NCBI GenBank assembly: GCA_934481355.1
Contig: CAKSPH010000015.1
Location: forward strand, 1 to 60,503
Direction of reading: 5' to 3'
Origin: an uncultured Oscillospiraceae bacterium
Lineage (GTDB): Bacteria > Bacillota > Clostridia > Oscillospirales > Ruminococcaceae
DNA length: 60,503 nt
Part shown: positions 40,718 to 50,022 of the stretch, piece by piece
Layout: each line of letters opens with the position of its first letter
How positions within the stretch are numbered: position 1 is the stretch's first letter
Notes under the pieces: generated by a model
What the model was told of the DNA's origin: nothing
What the model saw: the letters and a program-made list of their open reading frames with translations, nothing else
Databases searched by the model: none
Position numbers and translations under genes: made by a program

Positions 40718-41959
40718 ATGGATAGACGAGTGGTAATAACCGGACTTGGCGCAGTCACCCCCTGCGGAAATTCCCCGCAGGAGCTCTGGAACAGCCTTAT
40801 GGCTGGAAAGCACGGCTTCGAGCTGGCTCCGTGGTTCCCGGATCAGGAGCCCGACAACCTTTCGGTTGTGGCAAGGGTAAAGAATTTCGACCCGTCCGAG
40901 TACTTCGATAAAAAGGAGCTCCGCCGCAACGACGTAATAGTTCAGTACGCGGTATACTGCGCAATGCAGGCTCTGAAGGACGCAGGCACAGACCTGAAGG
41001 ATCTCGACCCCTACCGCGTGGGCGTAGTCATCGGCAGCGGAATCGGCGGCATCTACACCACCGAGGAGGAAATGCAGAACTACCACAACAAGGGCAACAA
41101 GCGCGTGGGAGTTTTCACAATCACCAAGATGATAGGCAACATGGCGGCGGGAGAAGTCGCTATACGCACCGGCTTCAAGGGTAGCAACTTCTGCGTTACC
41201 ACAGCCTGCGCCAGCGGCACCCAGTCCATCGGCGAGGCTTTCCGCTCCATCAAGCACGGCTATCTTGACGCGGCTGTCGCGGGCGGAACCGAGCACAGCG
41301 ACCTCGGCTTCTGCTATGCTTCGTTCAACAATATGCACGCCATCACACGCTCCACGGACGTTGACAGGGCCTCCATCCCATTCGACGCGGAGAGAAGCGG
41401 CTTCGTCCTCGGCGACGGCTGCGGGCTCCTCGTGCTGGAGGAATACGAGCACGCAAAGGCGCGCGGCGCGAAGATATACGCAGAGATATGCGGCTACGGC
41501 AGCACCTGCGACGCATACCACGAGACCAGCCCCGACCCCGAGGGAAAGGGCGGCGCAATGGCAATGAAGTTCGCCTGTGAGGAAGCCGGAATGAAGCCGG
41601 AGGACATCAACTATATCAACGCCCACGGAACCTCCACCTCCATGAACGACCGCACCGAAACTATGGCAGTAAAGATCGCTTTCGGCGAACACGCAAAGGA
41701 TATCGCGATAAACTCCACCAAGTCCATGACCGGACACCTCCTCGGTGCCGCAGGCGGCGTTGAGGCGGTAGTCACCGCAATGTCCATAAAGAACGGCAAG
41801 GTCCACCAGACCCTCGGCTACAAGGTTCCCGACCCGGAATGCGACCTGGATTACGTTACAGAAGGCGCCCGCGATATGAAGATAACCGGCGCGCTCAGCA
41901 ACTCGCTGGGCTTCGGCGGACACAACGGCTGCATCTGTATGCGCCCCGTGCAGGACTGA
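40718..41959 (+). CDS. fabF: Beta-ketoacyl-ACP synthase II
   Basis: Predicted enzyme of 413 residues elongating acyl-ACP. The Cys-His-His triad is at Cys164 in TTACASGTQ, the histidine in NAHGTSTSMND and the histidine in KSMTGHLLGAAGG. The ATG at 40718 follows TGGAGGA; in-frame codons further up lie in A6. Next is accB, 18 bases downstream. Confidence 0.95.
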   Translation: MDRRVVITGLGAVTPCGNSPQELWNSLMAGKHGFELAPWFPDQEPDNLSVVARVKNFDPSEYFDKKELRRNDVIVQYAVYCAMQALKDAGTDLKDLDPYRVGVVIGSGIGGIYTTEEEMQNYHNKGNKRVGVFTITKMIGNMAAGEVAIRTGFKGSNFCVTTACASGTQSIGEAFRSIKHGYLDAAVAGGTEHSDLGFCYASFNNMHAITRSTDVDRASIPFDAERSGFVLGDGCGLLVLEEYEHAKARGAKIYAEICGYGSTCDAYHETSPDPEGKGGAMAMKFACEEAGMKPEDINYINAHGTSTSMNDRTETMAVKIAFGEHAKDIAINSTKSMTGHLLGAAGGVEAVVTAMSIKNGKVHQTLGYKVPDPECDLDYVTEGARDMKITGALSNSLGFGGHNGCICMRPVQD

Positions 41960-41977
41960 TACGGAAAGGAGTACAGC

Positions 41978-42457
41978 ATGAACAAGGAATCCGCAAGACC
42001 CATTGAGGACACCATCGAGTGCATTGAAGCCCTCGCTGAGATAGTAAAGAAGAACGACCTCGGAAAGATACGCGTAAGCACCGACGAGGTCGAGATCGTC
42101 ATAGAGGGCAGACCCTGCCCTCCCCCGATGCCCGCCCCGATGACGGTGATGGGCGTGCCTGCTGCGGCTCCCGCACAGGGCGCGGCTACTGCGCAGGCTC
42201 CGGCGGCTGAGGCTCCGGTATCCGGAAACATCGTGACCTCTCCGATAGTCGGAACGTTCTACGCTTCCCCCTCCCCGGATAAGCCAGCGTTCGTAAAGCC
42301 CGGTGATACCGTTAACGCAGGGGACGTTGTGTGCATTATCGAGAGCATGAAGCTCATGAACGAGATAAACAGCGAGTTCAGCGGAAAGGTCGCTGAGATA
42401 TACGTCAAGGACGGTCAGGCTGTTGAATACGGTCAGAAGCTGATGAGAATTGAGTAA
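41978..42457 (+). CDS. accB: Biotin carboxyl carrier protein of acetyl-CoA carboxylase
   Basis: Predicted protein of 159 residues. An N-terminal helical part is followed by an alanine/proline-rich linker (about 60-85) and the biotinyl domain with the modified lysine in [19 protein letters not shown] precedes ATG. Its carboxylase subunits are encoded further on in the same cluster. Confidence 0.95.
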   Translation: MNKESARPIEDTIECIEALAEIVKKNDLGKIRVSTDEVEIVIEGRPCPPPMPAPMTVMGVPAAAPAQGAATAQAPAAEAPVSGNIVTSPIVGTFYASPSPDKPAFVKPGDTVNAGDVVCIIESMKLMNEINSEFSGKVAEIYVKDGQAVEYGQKLMRIE

Positions 42458-42467
42458 GGAGGCCGCC

Positions 42468-42917
42468 ATGACACTTAACCTCGAACAGATAAAGGAAATA
42501 ATCCCGCACCGCGACCCGTTCCTGCTCATAGACGAAGTCACCGAGCTGGAGCCGGGGGTCAGCGTAACCGCGAAGAAGTACCTCAAACCGGACGAATACT
42601 GGTTCAAGGGGCACTTCCCCGGTCAGCCGGTACAGCCGGGAGTCCTCATGATTGAGATGCTTGCCCAGGCAGGAGCCGTATGCGCCCTCAGCCTGCCGGA
42701 GAACAGGGGAAAGATCGCTTTCTTCGCCGGCATCGACAAGGCAAGATTCCGCGGGACGGTGCTCCCCGGCGATACGCTGGAGCTTCACGTCACCATGACG
42801 AAGAAGAAGGGTCCGATAGGCTTCGGCGACGCTGTTGCGACTGTAAACGGCAGGAAGGTCGTCACCGCTGAGATATCCTTTGCAGTGGCAGACCCCGCCC
42901 CCACAAAGTCTGAATAA
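42468..42917 (+). CDS. fabZ: 3-hydroxyacyl-ACP dehydratase
   Basis: Predicted hot-dog fold enzyme of 149 residues making trans-2-enoyl-ACP. The signatures [14 protein letters not shown] (catalytic histidine) and [20 protein letters not shown] (catalytic glutamate) are complete. AAGGAGG stands before ATG at 42468; an upstream in-frame start has no signal and would overlap accB. Confidence 0.95.
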   Translation: MTLNLEQIKEIIPHRDPFLLIDEVTELEPGVSVTAKKYLKPDEYWFKGHFPGQPVQPGVLMIEMLAQAGAVCALSLPENRGKIAFFAGIDKARFRGTVLPGDTLELHVTMTKKKGPIGFGDAVATVNGRKVVTAEISFAVADPAPTKSE

Positions 42918-42933
42918 ATCTGGAGCTGACAGA

Positions 42934-44283
42934 ATGTTTAACAAGATACTTATTGCAAACCGGGGCGAGATCGCCATACGCATAATGCGCGCCTGCCGCG
43001 AGCTTGGAATAAAGACGGTCGCGGTGTACTCCGAGGCTGACCGCACCGCGCTCCACGCGCAGATAGCGGACGAAGCCGTGTGCATAGGTCCGGCGGCTTC
43101 CAAGGACAGCTACCTGAACACCAAGGCGATAATCGCCGCGTGCGAGATAACCCACGCCCAGGCGATACACCCGGGCTTCGGATTCCTCTCTGAGAACGCG
43201 GATTTCGCGCGGCTGTGCAGAACCTGCGGCATAACGTTCATAGGCCCCTCCCCGGAGGTAATGGACGCCATGGGCGACAAGGCCTCCGCAAAGCAGACCA
43301 TGATATCTGCGGGAGTGCCGGTGGTGCCCGGCTCCGACGGGATAGTCCCCACCATCGAGGAGGCGCGCAGGGTCGCCGCCGAGATAGGCTACCCGGTCAT
43401 GATAAAGGCGACTGCCGGCGGCGGCGGACGCGGTATCCGCCTTGCGGAGAGCGAGGAGCACCTGGAGCAGCAGTACCTTGCGGCTCAGCAGGAGGCTCTC
43501 GCGTGCTTCGGCAACGGGGACGTATACATCGAGAAGTTCATCGTAAACCCGCGCCATGTGGAGATACAGCTCCTGGCGGACAACCACGGCAATGTCGTGC
43601 ACCTCGGCGAGCGCGAGTGCTCCCTCCAGCGGCACAACCAGAAGGTGCTTGAGGAAAGCCCCAGCCCCATCATGACCCCGGAGCTCCGCGAGAGAATGGG
43701 CTCTGCGGCTGTGGCTGCGGCAAAGGTCAGCGGCTATCAGAACGCGGGCACGATAGAATTCCTTGTGGACAAGGACAGGAATTTCTACTTCATGGAGATG
43801 AACACCCGTATTCAGGTGGAGCACCCGGTAACGGAGCTCGTAACCGGAATTGACCTCGTAAAGGCGCAGATACGCGTTGCGGCGGGTGAAAAGCTGTGGC
43901 TCACACAGGACGATGTGAAGCTCACCGGACACGCGATAGAGTGCCGCATAAACGCGGAGGATCCGCGCCACAACTTCCGTCCCTGCCCCGGGAAGATACG
44001 CACCATGCACACTCCCGGCGGCTTCGGCGTGAGAATAGACAGCGCGGCGTATGTCGGCTATGAGATACCGCCCTACTACGACAGCATGATAGCAAAGCTG
44101 CTGGTTAAGGCTCCCACGCGTGAAGAGGCGATAATGAAGATGAAGGTCGCCCTTTCGGAGCTCATAATCGACGGTGTGGAAACGAACATAGATTTCCAGC
44201 TCTGCCTGCTGAAAGACCCGGATTTCGAGGCGGGCAATTTCGATATCGGTTTCCTGAACCGCAAAAATGTGATGGGGGAGTGA
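42934..44283 (+). CDS. accC: Biotin carboxylase subunit of acetyl-CoA carboxylase
   Basis: Predicted ATP-grasp enzyme of 449 residues carboxylating biotin on AccB. It begins [20 protein letters not shown], has the glycine-rich ATP loop [11 protein letters not shown], and the [14 protein letters not shown] active site. TGGAG precedes ATG at 42934. It follows fabZ by 16 bases. Confidence 0.96.
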   Translation: MFNKILIANRGEIAIRIMRACRELGIKTVAVYSEADRTALHAQIADEAVCIGPAASKDSYLNTKAIIAACEITHAQAIHPGFGFLSENADFARLCRTCGITFIGPSPEVMDAMGDKASAKQTMISAGVPVVPGSDGIVPTIEEARRVAAEIGYPVMIKATAGGGGRGIRLAESEEHLEQQYLAAQQEALACFGNGDVYIEKFIVNPRHVEIQLLADNHGNVVHLGERECSLQRHNQKVLEESPSPIMTPELRERMGSAAVAAAKVSGYQNAGTIEFLVDKDRNFYFMEMNTRIQVEHPVTELVTGIDLVKAQIRVAAGEKLWLTQDDVKLTGHAIECRINAEDPRHNFRPCPGKIRTMHTPGGFGVRIDSAAYVGYEIPPYYDSMIAKLLVKAPTREEAIMKMKVALSELIIDGVETNIDFQLCLLKDPDFEAGNFDIGFLNRKNVMGE

Positions 44284-44288
44284 GCTGA

Positions 44289-45173
44289 ATGGCAATAGAA
44301 GATCTTTTCAAAATCGTCAAGGAGCGCTTCGTTTCCGAGCAGCCCACGGCTGCCTCCCCGGCGGGGGACGTTGAGATACCGCAGGACCTGCTGTTCAAGT
44401 GCCCGCGCTGCGGAGGAGTGGTATACAACCGCGAATTCACGGCGGCCATGAAGGTCTGCCCGAAGTGCAATTACCACGCGCGCCTCACATGGCAGGAGCG
44501 CCTTGACCTCACCGCAGACAAGGACAGCTTTGTGGAGCTTGACGCGGATATGAAGTCGCTGAATCCCATCGGCTTCCCGAAATACGAGGACAAGATAGCG
44601 AAAATGCAGCAGCAGTGCGACATGAACGACGCGATAAAGACGGGCGTGTGCACTATCCGCGGCTACCGCACGGTTATCGGCATTATGGATTCACACTTCT
44701 TCATGGCGAGCATGGGAAGCGTTGTCGGCGAGAAGATCGCCCGGGCGTTCGAGTACGCCACGGAACATAACCTGCCGGTCGTGATGTTCACGGCTTCCGG
44801 CGGCGCAAGAATGCAGGAGGGCATAATCTCCCTCATGCAGATGGCAAAGACCAGCGGCGCGGTGAAGCGCCACAGCGACGCGGGCGGGCTTTACATCACG
44901 GTAATGACCGACCCCACCACCGGCGGAGTTACGGCATCCTTCGCCAGCCTCGGCGACATCATTCTTGCCGAGCCCAAGGTGCTTATCGGCTTCGCGGGCA
45001 GACGAGTTATACAGGACACTATCCGCCAGCGGCTCCCGGACGACTTCCAGTCGGCGGAGTTCCAGCAGGAGTGCGGATTCGTTGATATGATAGTCGAGCG
45101 CGGCATGATGAGAAAGCGCATTTCAAATATTCTGAAGCTGCACGGCTTCCCGAAGGAGGCTTACAGAAGATGA
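44289..45173 (+). CDS. accD: Acetyl-CoA carboxylase carboxyltransferase subunit beta
   Basis: Predicted protein of 294 residues. A zinc ribbon with four cysteines (CPRCGGVVYN and CPKCNYH) near residues 37-60 is followed by the crotonase-fold transferase with FTASGGARMQEG. The subunit works with AccA. The stop overlaps accA (ATGA). Confidence 0.96.
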   Translation: MAIEDLFKIVKERFVSEQPTAASPAGDVEIPQDLLFKCPRCGGVVYNREFTAAMKVCPKCNYHARLTWQERLDLTADKDSFVELDADMKSLNPIGFPKYEDKIAKMQQQCDMNDAIKTGVCTIRGYRTVIGIMDSHFFMASMGSVVGEKIARAFEYATEHNLPVVMFTASGGARMQEGIISLMQMAKTSGAVKRHSDAGGLYITVMTDPTTGGVTASFASLGDIILAEPKVLIGFAGRRVIQDTIRQRLPDDFQSAEFQQECGFVDMIVERGMMRKRISNILKLHGFPKEAYRR

Positions 45174-45973
45174 GCGAACTTACAGCCTGCGAAAGGCTCG
45201 AACTGATACGCCACAAGGACAGACCCACGGTGAACGACTATATCCCGGCGATGTTCACGCGGTTCATGGAGTTCCACGGCGACCGCCTTTACGGCGACGA
45301 CGCGGCGATAATCGGCGGAATCGGCTACCTCAGCGACACTCCGGTCACTGTCATCGCGCAGGTAAAGGGGCGCAGCCTTGAGGAGAACAAGCGCACGAAT
45401 TTCTCCATGCCCCACCCGGAGGGCTACCGCAAGGCGCTCCGTCTGGCAAAGCAGGCGGAGAAATTCCACCGCCCGGTGATATGCCTTGTGGACACTCCCG
45501 GCGCATTCTGCGGCGTGGAGGCGGAACAGCGCGGACAGGGCGAGGCGATAGCGCGAAATCTCTACGAATTCATGACGCTTAAGACCCCGGTGATATCCGT
45601 GGTGCTCGGCGAGGGCGGCTCCGGCGGAGCGCTGGCTCTGGCGGTATGCGATGAGCTGGCTATGCTGGAAAACGCGCTGTACTCGGTAATAAGCCCCCGC
45701 GGCGCGGCTTCCATTCTGTGGAAGGACGGCACCAAGGAGAAGGAAGCCTGCGAACTGCTTAAGATAACCGCTGAGGACCTGATGCAATTCGGCGTGTGCG
45801 ACAAGATAATCGCGGAGCCCACCGGCGGCGCCCAGAACAGCAGGGAGCAGACTGCGGACAACATCTACGAGTACCTTGTGGACGCGGTTTACAGACTCCG
45901 CCGGACAGATATTCAGACGCTTCTCGACAGGCGTTATGACAAATTTAGAAAAATTGGTATGTTTACCGAATAA
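45170..45973 (+). CDS. accA: Acetyl-CoA carboxylase carboxyltransferase subunit alpha
   Basis: Predicted protein of 267 residues, somewhat shorter than the E. coli form (319) but normal in Clostridia. GEGGSGGALALAVCD and LVDTPGAFCGVEAE are the acyl-binding and oxyanion segments. It is coupled to accD and is the last gene of the acc run; acpP follows from its own promoter. Confidence 0.95.
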   Translation: MSELTACERLELIRHKDRPTVNDYIPAMFTRFMEFHGDRLYGDDAAIIGGIGYLSDTPVTVIAQVKGRSLEENKRTNFSMPHPEGYRKALRLAKQAEKFHRPVICLVDTPGAFCGVEAEQRGQGEAIARNLYEFMTLKTPVISVVLGEGGSGGALALAVCDELAMLENALYSVISPRGAASILWKDGTKEKEACELLKITAEDLMQFGVCDKIIAEPTGGAQNSREQTADNIYEYLVDAVYRLRRTDIQTLLDRRYDKFRKIGMFTE

Positions 45974-46012
45974 ATTTGTAGAAAATTCTCTGCAAAAAAT
46001 CGGTTTCAGGGC

Positions 46013-46041
46013 TTGATTATTTGGAGAGTATGTTATATAAT
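46013..46041 (+). promoter_or_regulatory. Promoter of acpP
   Basis: TTGATT (46013-46018), a 17-base spacer and TATAAT (46036-46041). A separate promoter fits the high expression of acyl carrier protein. Confidence 0.75.
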
Positions 46042-46100
46042 ATAACATGAAATGTTTCGTAAGGAACTATAATTCGAATTTTATATGGAGGATACACAAA

Positions 46101-46328
46101 ATGGTATTTGACAAGGTTAAGGAGCTCATCTCCGAGCAGCTCGACGTTAAGGCTGACGACATCACAGAGGCTTCCAGCATTCAGGACGATCTGGGCGCTG
46201 ACTCCCTGGACGTTGTTGATCTGGTAATGGCTCTCGAGGACGAATTCGACGTTGAGATCCCCGAGGATCAGGTCGAGAACATCAAGACTGTCGGCGACAT
46301 CGTAAAGTTCATTGAGGACAAGCAGTAA
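46101..46328 (+). CDS. acpP: Acyl carrier protein
   Basis: Predicted acidic protein of 75 residues. The phosphopantetheine serine is Ser35 in [17 protein letters not shown] lies nine bases before the ATG at 46101. It closes the fatty acid cluster and is followed by a strong terminator. Confidence 0.96.
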   Translation: MVFDKVKELISEQLDVKADDITEASSIQDDLGADSLDVVDLVMALEDEFDVEIPEDQVENIKTVGDIVKFIEDKQ

Positions 46329-46355
46329 TTCCCGGCATACCTGCATAAATGAATT

Positions 46356-46386
46356 ATCCCGCTCTGTAAAGGGCGGGATTTTTTTT
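46356..46386 (+). terminator. Terminator of the fab/acc cluster
   Basis: ATCCCGC, loop TCTGTAAAGG, GCGGGAT, then a run of eight T. Confidence 0.9.
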
Positions 46387-46546
46387 GGAAACCTCTAAAA
46401 ACCGGTTTGAAAAGGGAAAATGGGTAGAGTGCGCCGAATGCGATGAAAGCCGACGAAGTAAGGCTGTATGCCTTACGAGGAGGTTTGAAGAAGCAGGCGG
46501 TGTGCTATACACATTTTCACTCAAACAAGGTTTTTAGAGGTGACCT
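46387..46546. repeat. Repeat family B, copy 3
   Basis: 160 bp from GGAAACCTCTAAAAACCGG to GGTTTTTAGAGGTGACC, inside almost the same as copy 2 at 23048 (GAGTGCGCCGAATGCGATGA). Just beyond its right end GTGACCTT occurs twice within 20 bases. Nothing else is seen between 46329 and 46592 apart from the terminator. Confidence 0.88.
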
Positions 46547-46592
46547 TTTATATGTGACCTTATTTTTCTTCACGGCGCGAGCCATAAAGCCG

Positions 46593-46637
46593 CAAAAAGC
46601 TCCCCGGCAGAAAGCCGTGAGCCTCCCGCCGGGGAGC
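46593..46637 (-). terminator. Terminator of the Ter operon
   Basis: On the minus strand GCTCCCCGGC, a loop of about 19 bases, GCCGGGGAGC and then TTTTTG. It ends the leftward operon after telA. Confidence 0.82.
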
Positions 46638-46656
46638 GGTATATTCCGTCCGGGAT

Positions 46657-47826
46657 TTACGCCTTCATGCGCTTCTTGTAGTCTGCCTTGATGTTCTCGA
46701 GAACAACGGCGTCCTGCTTGCGCTTCTCGCGCGCCTGATCCTGGATCTGCTGAACCTCGTCGATACCGTTGACGATAGTCGTCCATGTTTCCTGAAGAGT
46801 CTCCACCTTGATGGAGGAGCCGGAAGCCATCGCCGCGATCTGCTTGCTCTGCGCAACGGTGTTCTGGGCGTTCTTCTTCAGCATTTCGTTGGTCTTTTCG
46901 TCCAGCGCCTGCATGGAATCAGCGATTATGCGCTGGCGCTTCAGCATGATAGCCTGAGCCAGAGCCTGCTTGAATACCGGCATGGTGATGATGAACGCAG
47001 AGTTTATCTTTCTCACCAGATTGAGGTTGGAGTACTCCATCGTCTTCAGCATGGGGACTGTCTGGATTGCCACGTTCTCCGCCACCTTGAGGTCCATTAC
47101 GCGCTGGTCGAGTATCTCGCGCATCTGCGTGAGATTGGACAGGTCCATGCGGATAGTGCCGTCCTCGGGGTTCGCTTCCAGCTTCCTGGTGTAGTCCTCG
47201 ATGTACTGGTCGAGCTCCTTTACAGCCTGCTCGCCAGCCATGATATACTTCACAAGCTCCTGATAATAGCCGAGGTTCGCCTCATACATATTGTCGAGCT
47301 TTGTGTTCGCCTCGCCTATCTCCGATTCGTACTTCTTGAGCTGGACGTAGATCTTGTCAACCTCGGTGCCCATGGTCTCGTACTTGCCGATTATCTTCTC
47401 CAGCTTCTTCTTGAGGTTTCCGAAGAAGCCCGGCTTCTCGTCCTGTATCTCCTTGATGTCGAACTTGTCCATGATGTTGGAGAGCTCTTTCAGCATAACG
47501 CCTGTGTCGTTCACCTGGTCTATCGTCATGGAGTTCAGCACCTGGTCGGAAGCCTTGGAGATCTCCTCCGCCGCCTCTGCGCCGAACTTCACGATGGTGT
47601 TGGAGTCGTTCAGGTTTATCGTGCTTACAAGCCTGTCGATATCAGCGCTGGTGGCAAGCTGCTGCTTTATCTCCTCAGTCTTTACCTGAATGTTGAAGTT
47701 CTTCGCTTCCTCGATCTGGACGTCGAGAGCCGCCTCCTGAGGGTCCTTTGCCAGGGTCGGAGCGGTGGTCTGCTGGGGCTGCGCTGCGGGCTGCATCTGT
47801 GAGCCGGGTGTAAACTGTAATCCCAT
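46657..47826 (-). CDS. TelA-like toxic anion resistance protein
   Basis: Predicted protein of 389 residues, mainly helical and coiled-coil, matching the TelA/YaaN family (PF05816). The central GYYQELVKYIMAGEQAVKEL, LDQRVMDLKVAENVAIQTVP and INSAFIITMPVFKQALAQAI are typical. TelA is linked to resistance to tellurite, nisin and other membrane-active agents; its mechanism is unknown. AAAGGAT overlapping the stop of the previous gene serves the ATG at 47826. It is the last gene of the Ter-type operon. Confidence 0.92.
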   Translation of the reverse strand: MGLQFTPGSQMQPAAQPQQTTAPTLAKDPQEAALDVQIEEAKNFNIQVKTEEIKQQLATSADIDRLVSTINLNDSNTIVKFGAEAAEEISKASDQVLNSMTIDQVNDTGVMLKELSNIMDKFDIKEIQDEKPGFFGNLKKKLEKIIGKYETMGTEVDKIYVQLKKYESEIGEANTKLDNMYEANLGYYQELVKYIMAGEQAVKELDQYIEDYTRKLEANPEDGTIRMDLSNLTQMREILDQRVMDLKVAENVAIQTVPMLKTMEYSNLNLVRKINSAFIITMPVFKQALAQAIMLKRQRIIADSMQALDEKTNEMLKKNAQNTVAQSKQIAAMASGSSIKVETLQETWTTIVNGIDEVQQIQDQAREKRKQDAVVLENIKADYKKRMKA

Positions 47827-47831
47827 ATTCT

Positions 47832-50009
47832 TTATCCTTTCCTGAACAGCCTGCCGAAAAATCCGCTGTTCCTGGTCTCGGAGGGTATCTTGAACTTCGG
47901 CACCTCCACGTTATACATGAATTCGTTCAGGGTGTGCTCCTCGAATGCGTCCGCGGATACGAACGTTTCAAGGTTCTTGTAACCTGTCGGGGTGTAAATC
48001 AGGATATCAAAGCCGATGAGGCTGCACAGCACGAGCTGTACGCACTCCTCCAGCGTAAAGGTCTGCTCCACCGGGTCTATCCATATCAGCTTCGGGAGCT
48101 GCTTCGTGAAATCGAACGCCTGAAGCATTTTCATGAACTCCTTGTCCATGTTCAGCCCGTAGTGAAGCACCGAGCACATAAGCTCGTCCCCGGAAAGCTT
48201 CAGGAAGCCGCTGTCAACCGCCTCCTGCATTTTGAACAGGTACATATCCTGTATTCTGTCCGGCAGGTAGCTGCAACGGTTCAGCGTGGAGGCTTTCAGC
48301 CGCTCCGTATCTATCTTCCCGTTGCGGCAGAAGCTGCGGTACGCCGACAGGTCGAGGTCTCCGGGCTGCGGGTCCTTTGCTTCCTTTACCCGCAGGATAG
48401 TCTCCGGGGTGAGCCGCCCGCGTATCTCCTCCCAGTAGGCGGAGATGTTCCCGTCCTTTACGCCGCTTATCTTCGCGAAGATGTTCGGCACCGTGACGAG
48501 ATTCCCGGAGGTCGCGAAGCCCTGCCGGAACCGCGCCTCCTGCTTCCAGAGAATCCCTATCTCCTCCAGAGTGGTTTTCAGCGTGACGGTCTGGCTGTTC
48601 GGGAACTGGAAGTCCCGGAAGATGCCCGCGTCCCCGCCGTACAGCATGGTGTCGAGCTCACGCTCGGCGGAGTAGGCGACTGTCGCCATCTTCATCTTGA
48701 CCGGCTTGTCCGGGTAGCTGCCGCTCTCCCGGCTCTGGGGCAGCTGGAATATCTGCATTCTGCCGCCATGATTCCTGTCGATAACAAGGTCGAGAAGCTG
48801 CTTGTCTGGGGTGATGTAGATAACGTCGAACCCGCACCGGGACATGAAATTGAGAAAATACAGCTCCGACTGGGATATTGCGCCGTAGTACAGTATCACC
48901 GGGATATCCTCGTACTGCACCGCGTATTTCCGCGCCTGCGTACAGCGGTACAGCCATGAAATGAGCTTGCTGCCGTAGTTGAACGTCACCGTCTGGTTGC
49001 CGGTGTACAGCTCGTTCAGGAGCTTGCGCAGCTCCGTCTGCGCGAGAGCCGTGCGCACCGGGTCGCCGTTGAGCTTTATCCTCAGCGCCAGGTCGTCTAT
49101 CATGTCGGAGGTGCTGTTCCTGGTCACGCTGCCGAGGAGCTTTATCTCGTCGGCCGTGGGATTCGCAAGCGGCTTTTCGATGAAGATGAGCTGCTTTTTG
49201 CTCCCCGCGAAGCCCTCCTTGAATTTCAGCAGCATATTGCTGTAAACAGCCTCGTCGTCGTAGCCGATGAGCGCCGCGCAGTACACCGGGATAACTCCGT
49301 CCTCGGTGAACACGCCGCCGCTTTTCACCACCCGGGTGCGGCGGTCAACCATGAAATCCTCGAAGATACCTGCCGCCGTGGTGCTCAGCCGCTGGACCTT
49401 TCCCTCCACCTGCTCCGCGGAGGCGCGCATTGCGGACATCTCCGCCGCCTTTGAGAGGTCGATGTGCGCGAAATCTATCTGCACCATCTCGTTTTTAGCG
49501 CCGCTTACCGTCTGCACCGCGTCCGCGTGCGGGAACTTCTCAAAATCCTTGTCCATGCCGTAGGAAACATATATTATCTTCACCCCGGCAAGGCTCATCA
49601 TGTAGAGGAAAAACAGCTCCCGGAGCGTTCCCGCGCCGATGTACACAAGGCTCTCCGGTCTTATGGAGAGGTACTTTATCAGCCAGCAGAGGATAACGTA
49701 ATATGTGTTCCTGCCGTTTGCGCCGCAGAGGGACACCGCCTCCATCAGCGCCGGGGTCAGCGCCTCCGCGCTGTACGGCAGCCGCTGGGAGGATATCCAG
49801 CTTTTCAGCCCCGCCCCCACCGACTGTGCGTCCGCAAGGTCAGCGGCGGCGTAATCCGCGGCGGCGGTTATCTCCGTGGTGGAAGCCATGGGTATCTTTC
49901 CCTCGAAGAAAAGCCCGCTCTTTTTCGCCGCAGCGAAGCTGCCTATCAGCATATTCCTGAAAACATCGGCGTTGTCATATCCGATATATCGTGTAAAGTT
50001 CTGAGCCAT
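47832..50009 (-). CDS. YceG-like protein of the Ter stress system, internally duplicated
   Basis: Predicted protein of 725 residues, similar to Bacillus YceG (about 540) but longer. Two segments, RYIGYDNADVFRNMLIGSF (about 5-25) and ALIGYDDEAVYSNMLLKF (about 240-258), are clearly related, and the following parts (LVYIGAGTLRELFFLYMMSL and IPVILYYGAISQSELYFLNF) also align. A Rossmann-like or glycosyltransferase-like fold is possible. The third segment (FTLEECVQLVLCSLIGFDIL) has the same plan. YceG genes usually sit with telA and terD; the molecular role is unknown. GAGAGGG precedes ATG at 50009. Confidence 0.85.
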   Translation of the reverse strand: MAQNFTRYIGYDNADVFRNMLIGSFAAAKKSGLFFEGKIPMASTTEITAAADYAAADLADAQSVGAGLKSWISSQRLPYSAEALTPALMEAVSLCGANGRNTYYVILCWLIKYLSIRPESLVYIGAGTLRELFFLYMMSLAGVKIIYVSYGMDKDFEKFPHADAVQTVSGAKNEMVQIDFAHIDLSKAAEMSAMRASAEQVEGKVQRLSTTAAGIFEDFMVDRRTRVVKSGGVFTEDGVIPVYCAALIGYDDEAVYSNMLLKFKEGFAGSKKQLIFIEKPLANPTADEIKLLGSVTRNSTSDMIDDLALRIKLNGDPVRTALAQTELRKLLNELYTGNQTVTFNYGSKLISWLYRCTQARKYAVQYEDIPVILYYGAISQSELYFLNFMSRCGFDVIYITPDKQLLDLVIDRNHGGRMQIFQLPQSRESGSYPDKPVKMKMATVAYSAERELDTMLYGGDAGIFRDFQFPNSQTVTLKTTLEEIGILWKQEARFRQGFATSGNLVTVPNIFAKISGVKDGNISAYWEEIRGRLTPETILRVKEAKDPQPGDLDLSAYRSFCRNGKIDTERLKASTLNRCSYLPDRIQDMYLFKMQEAVDSGFLKLSGDELMCSVLHYGLNMDKEFMKMLQAFDFTKQLPKLIWIDPVEQTFTLEECVQLVLCSLIGFDILIYTPTGYKNLETFVSADAFEEHTLNEFMYNVEVPKFKIPSETRNSGFFGRLFRKG

Positions 50010-50022
50010 TCTATCCCTCTCG

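Noticed and set aside
40715..42607. 630-codon open frame opposite fabF, accB and fabZ
   Set aside because: Antisense shadow of well-identified genes; composition is unlike a protein.
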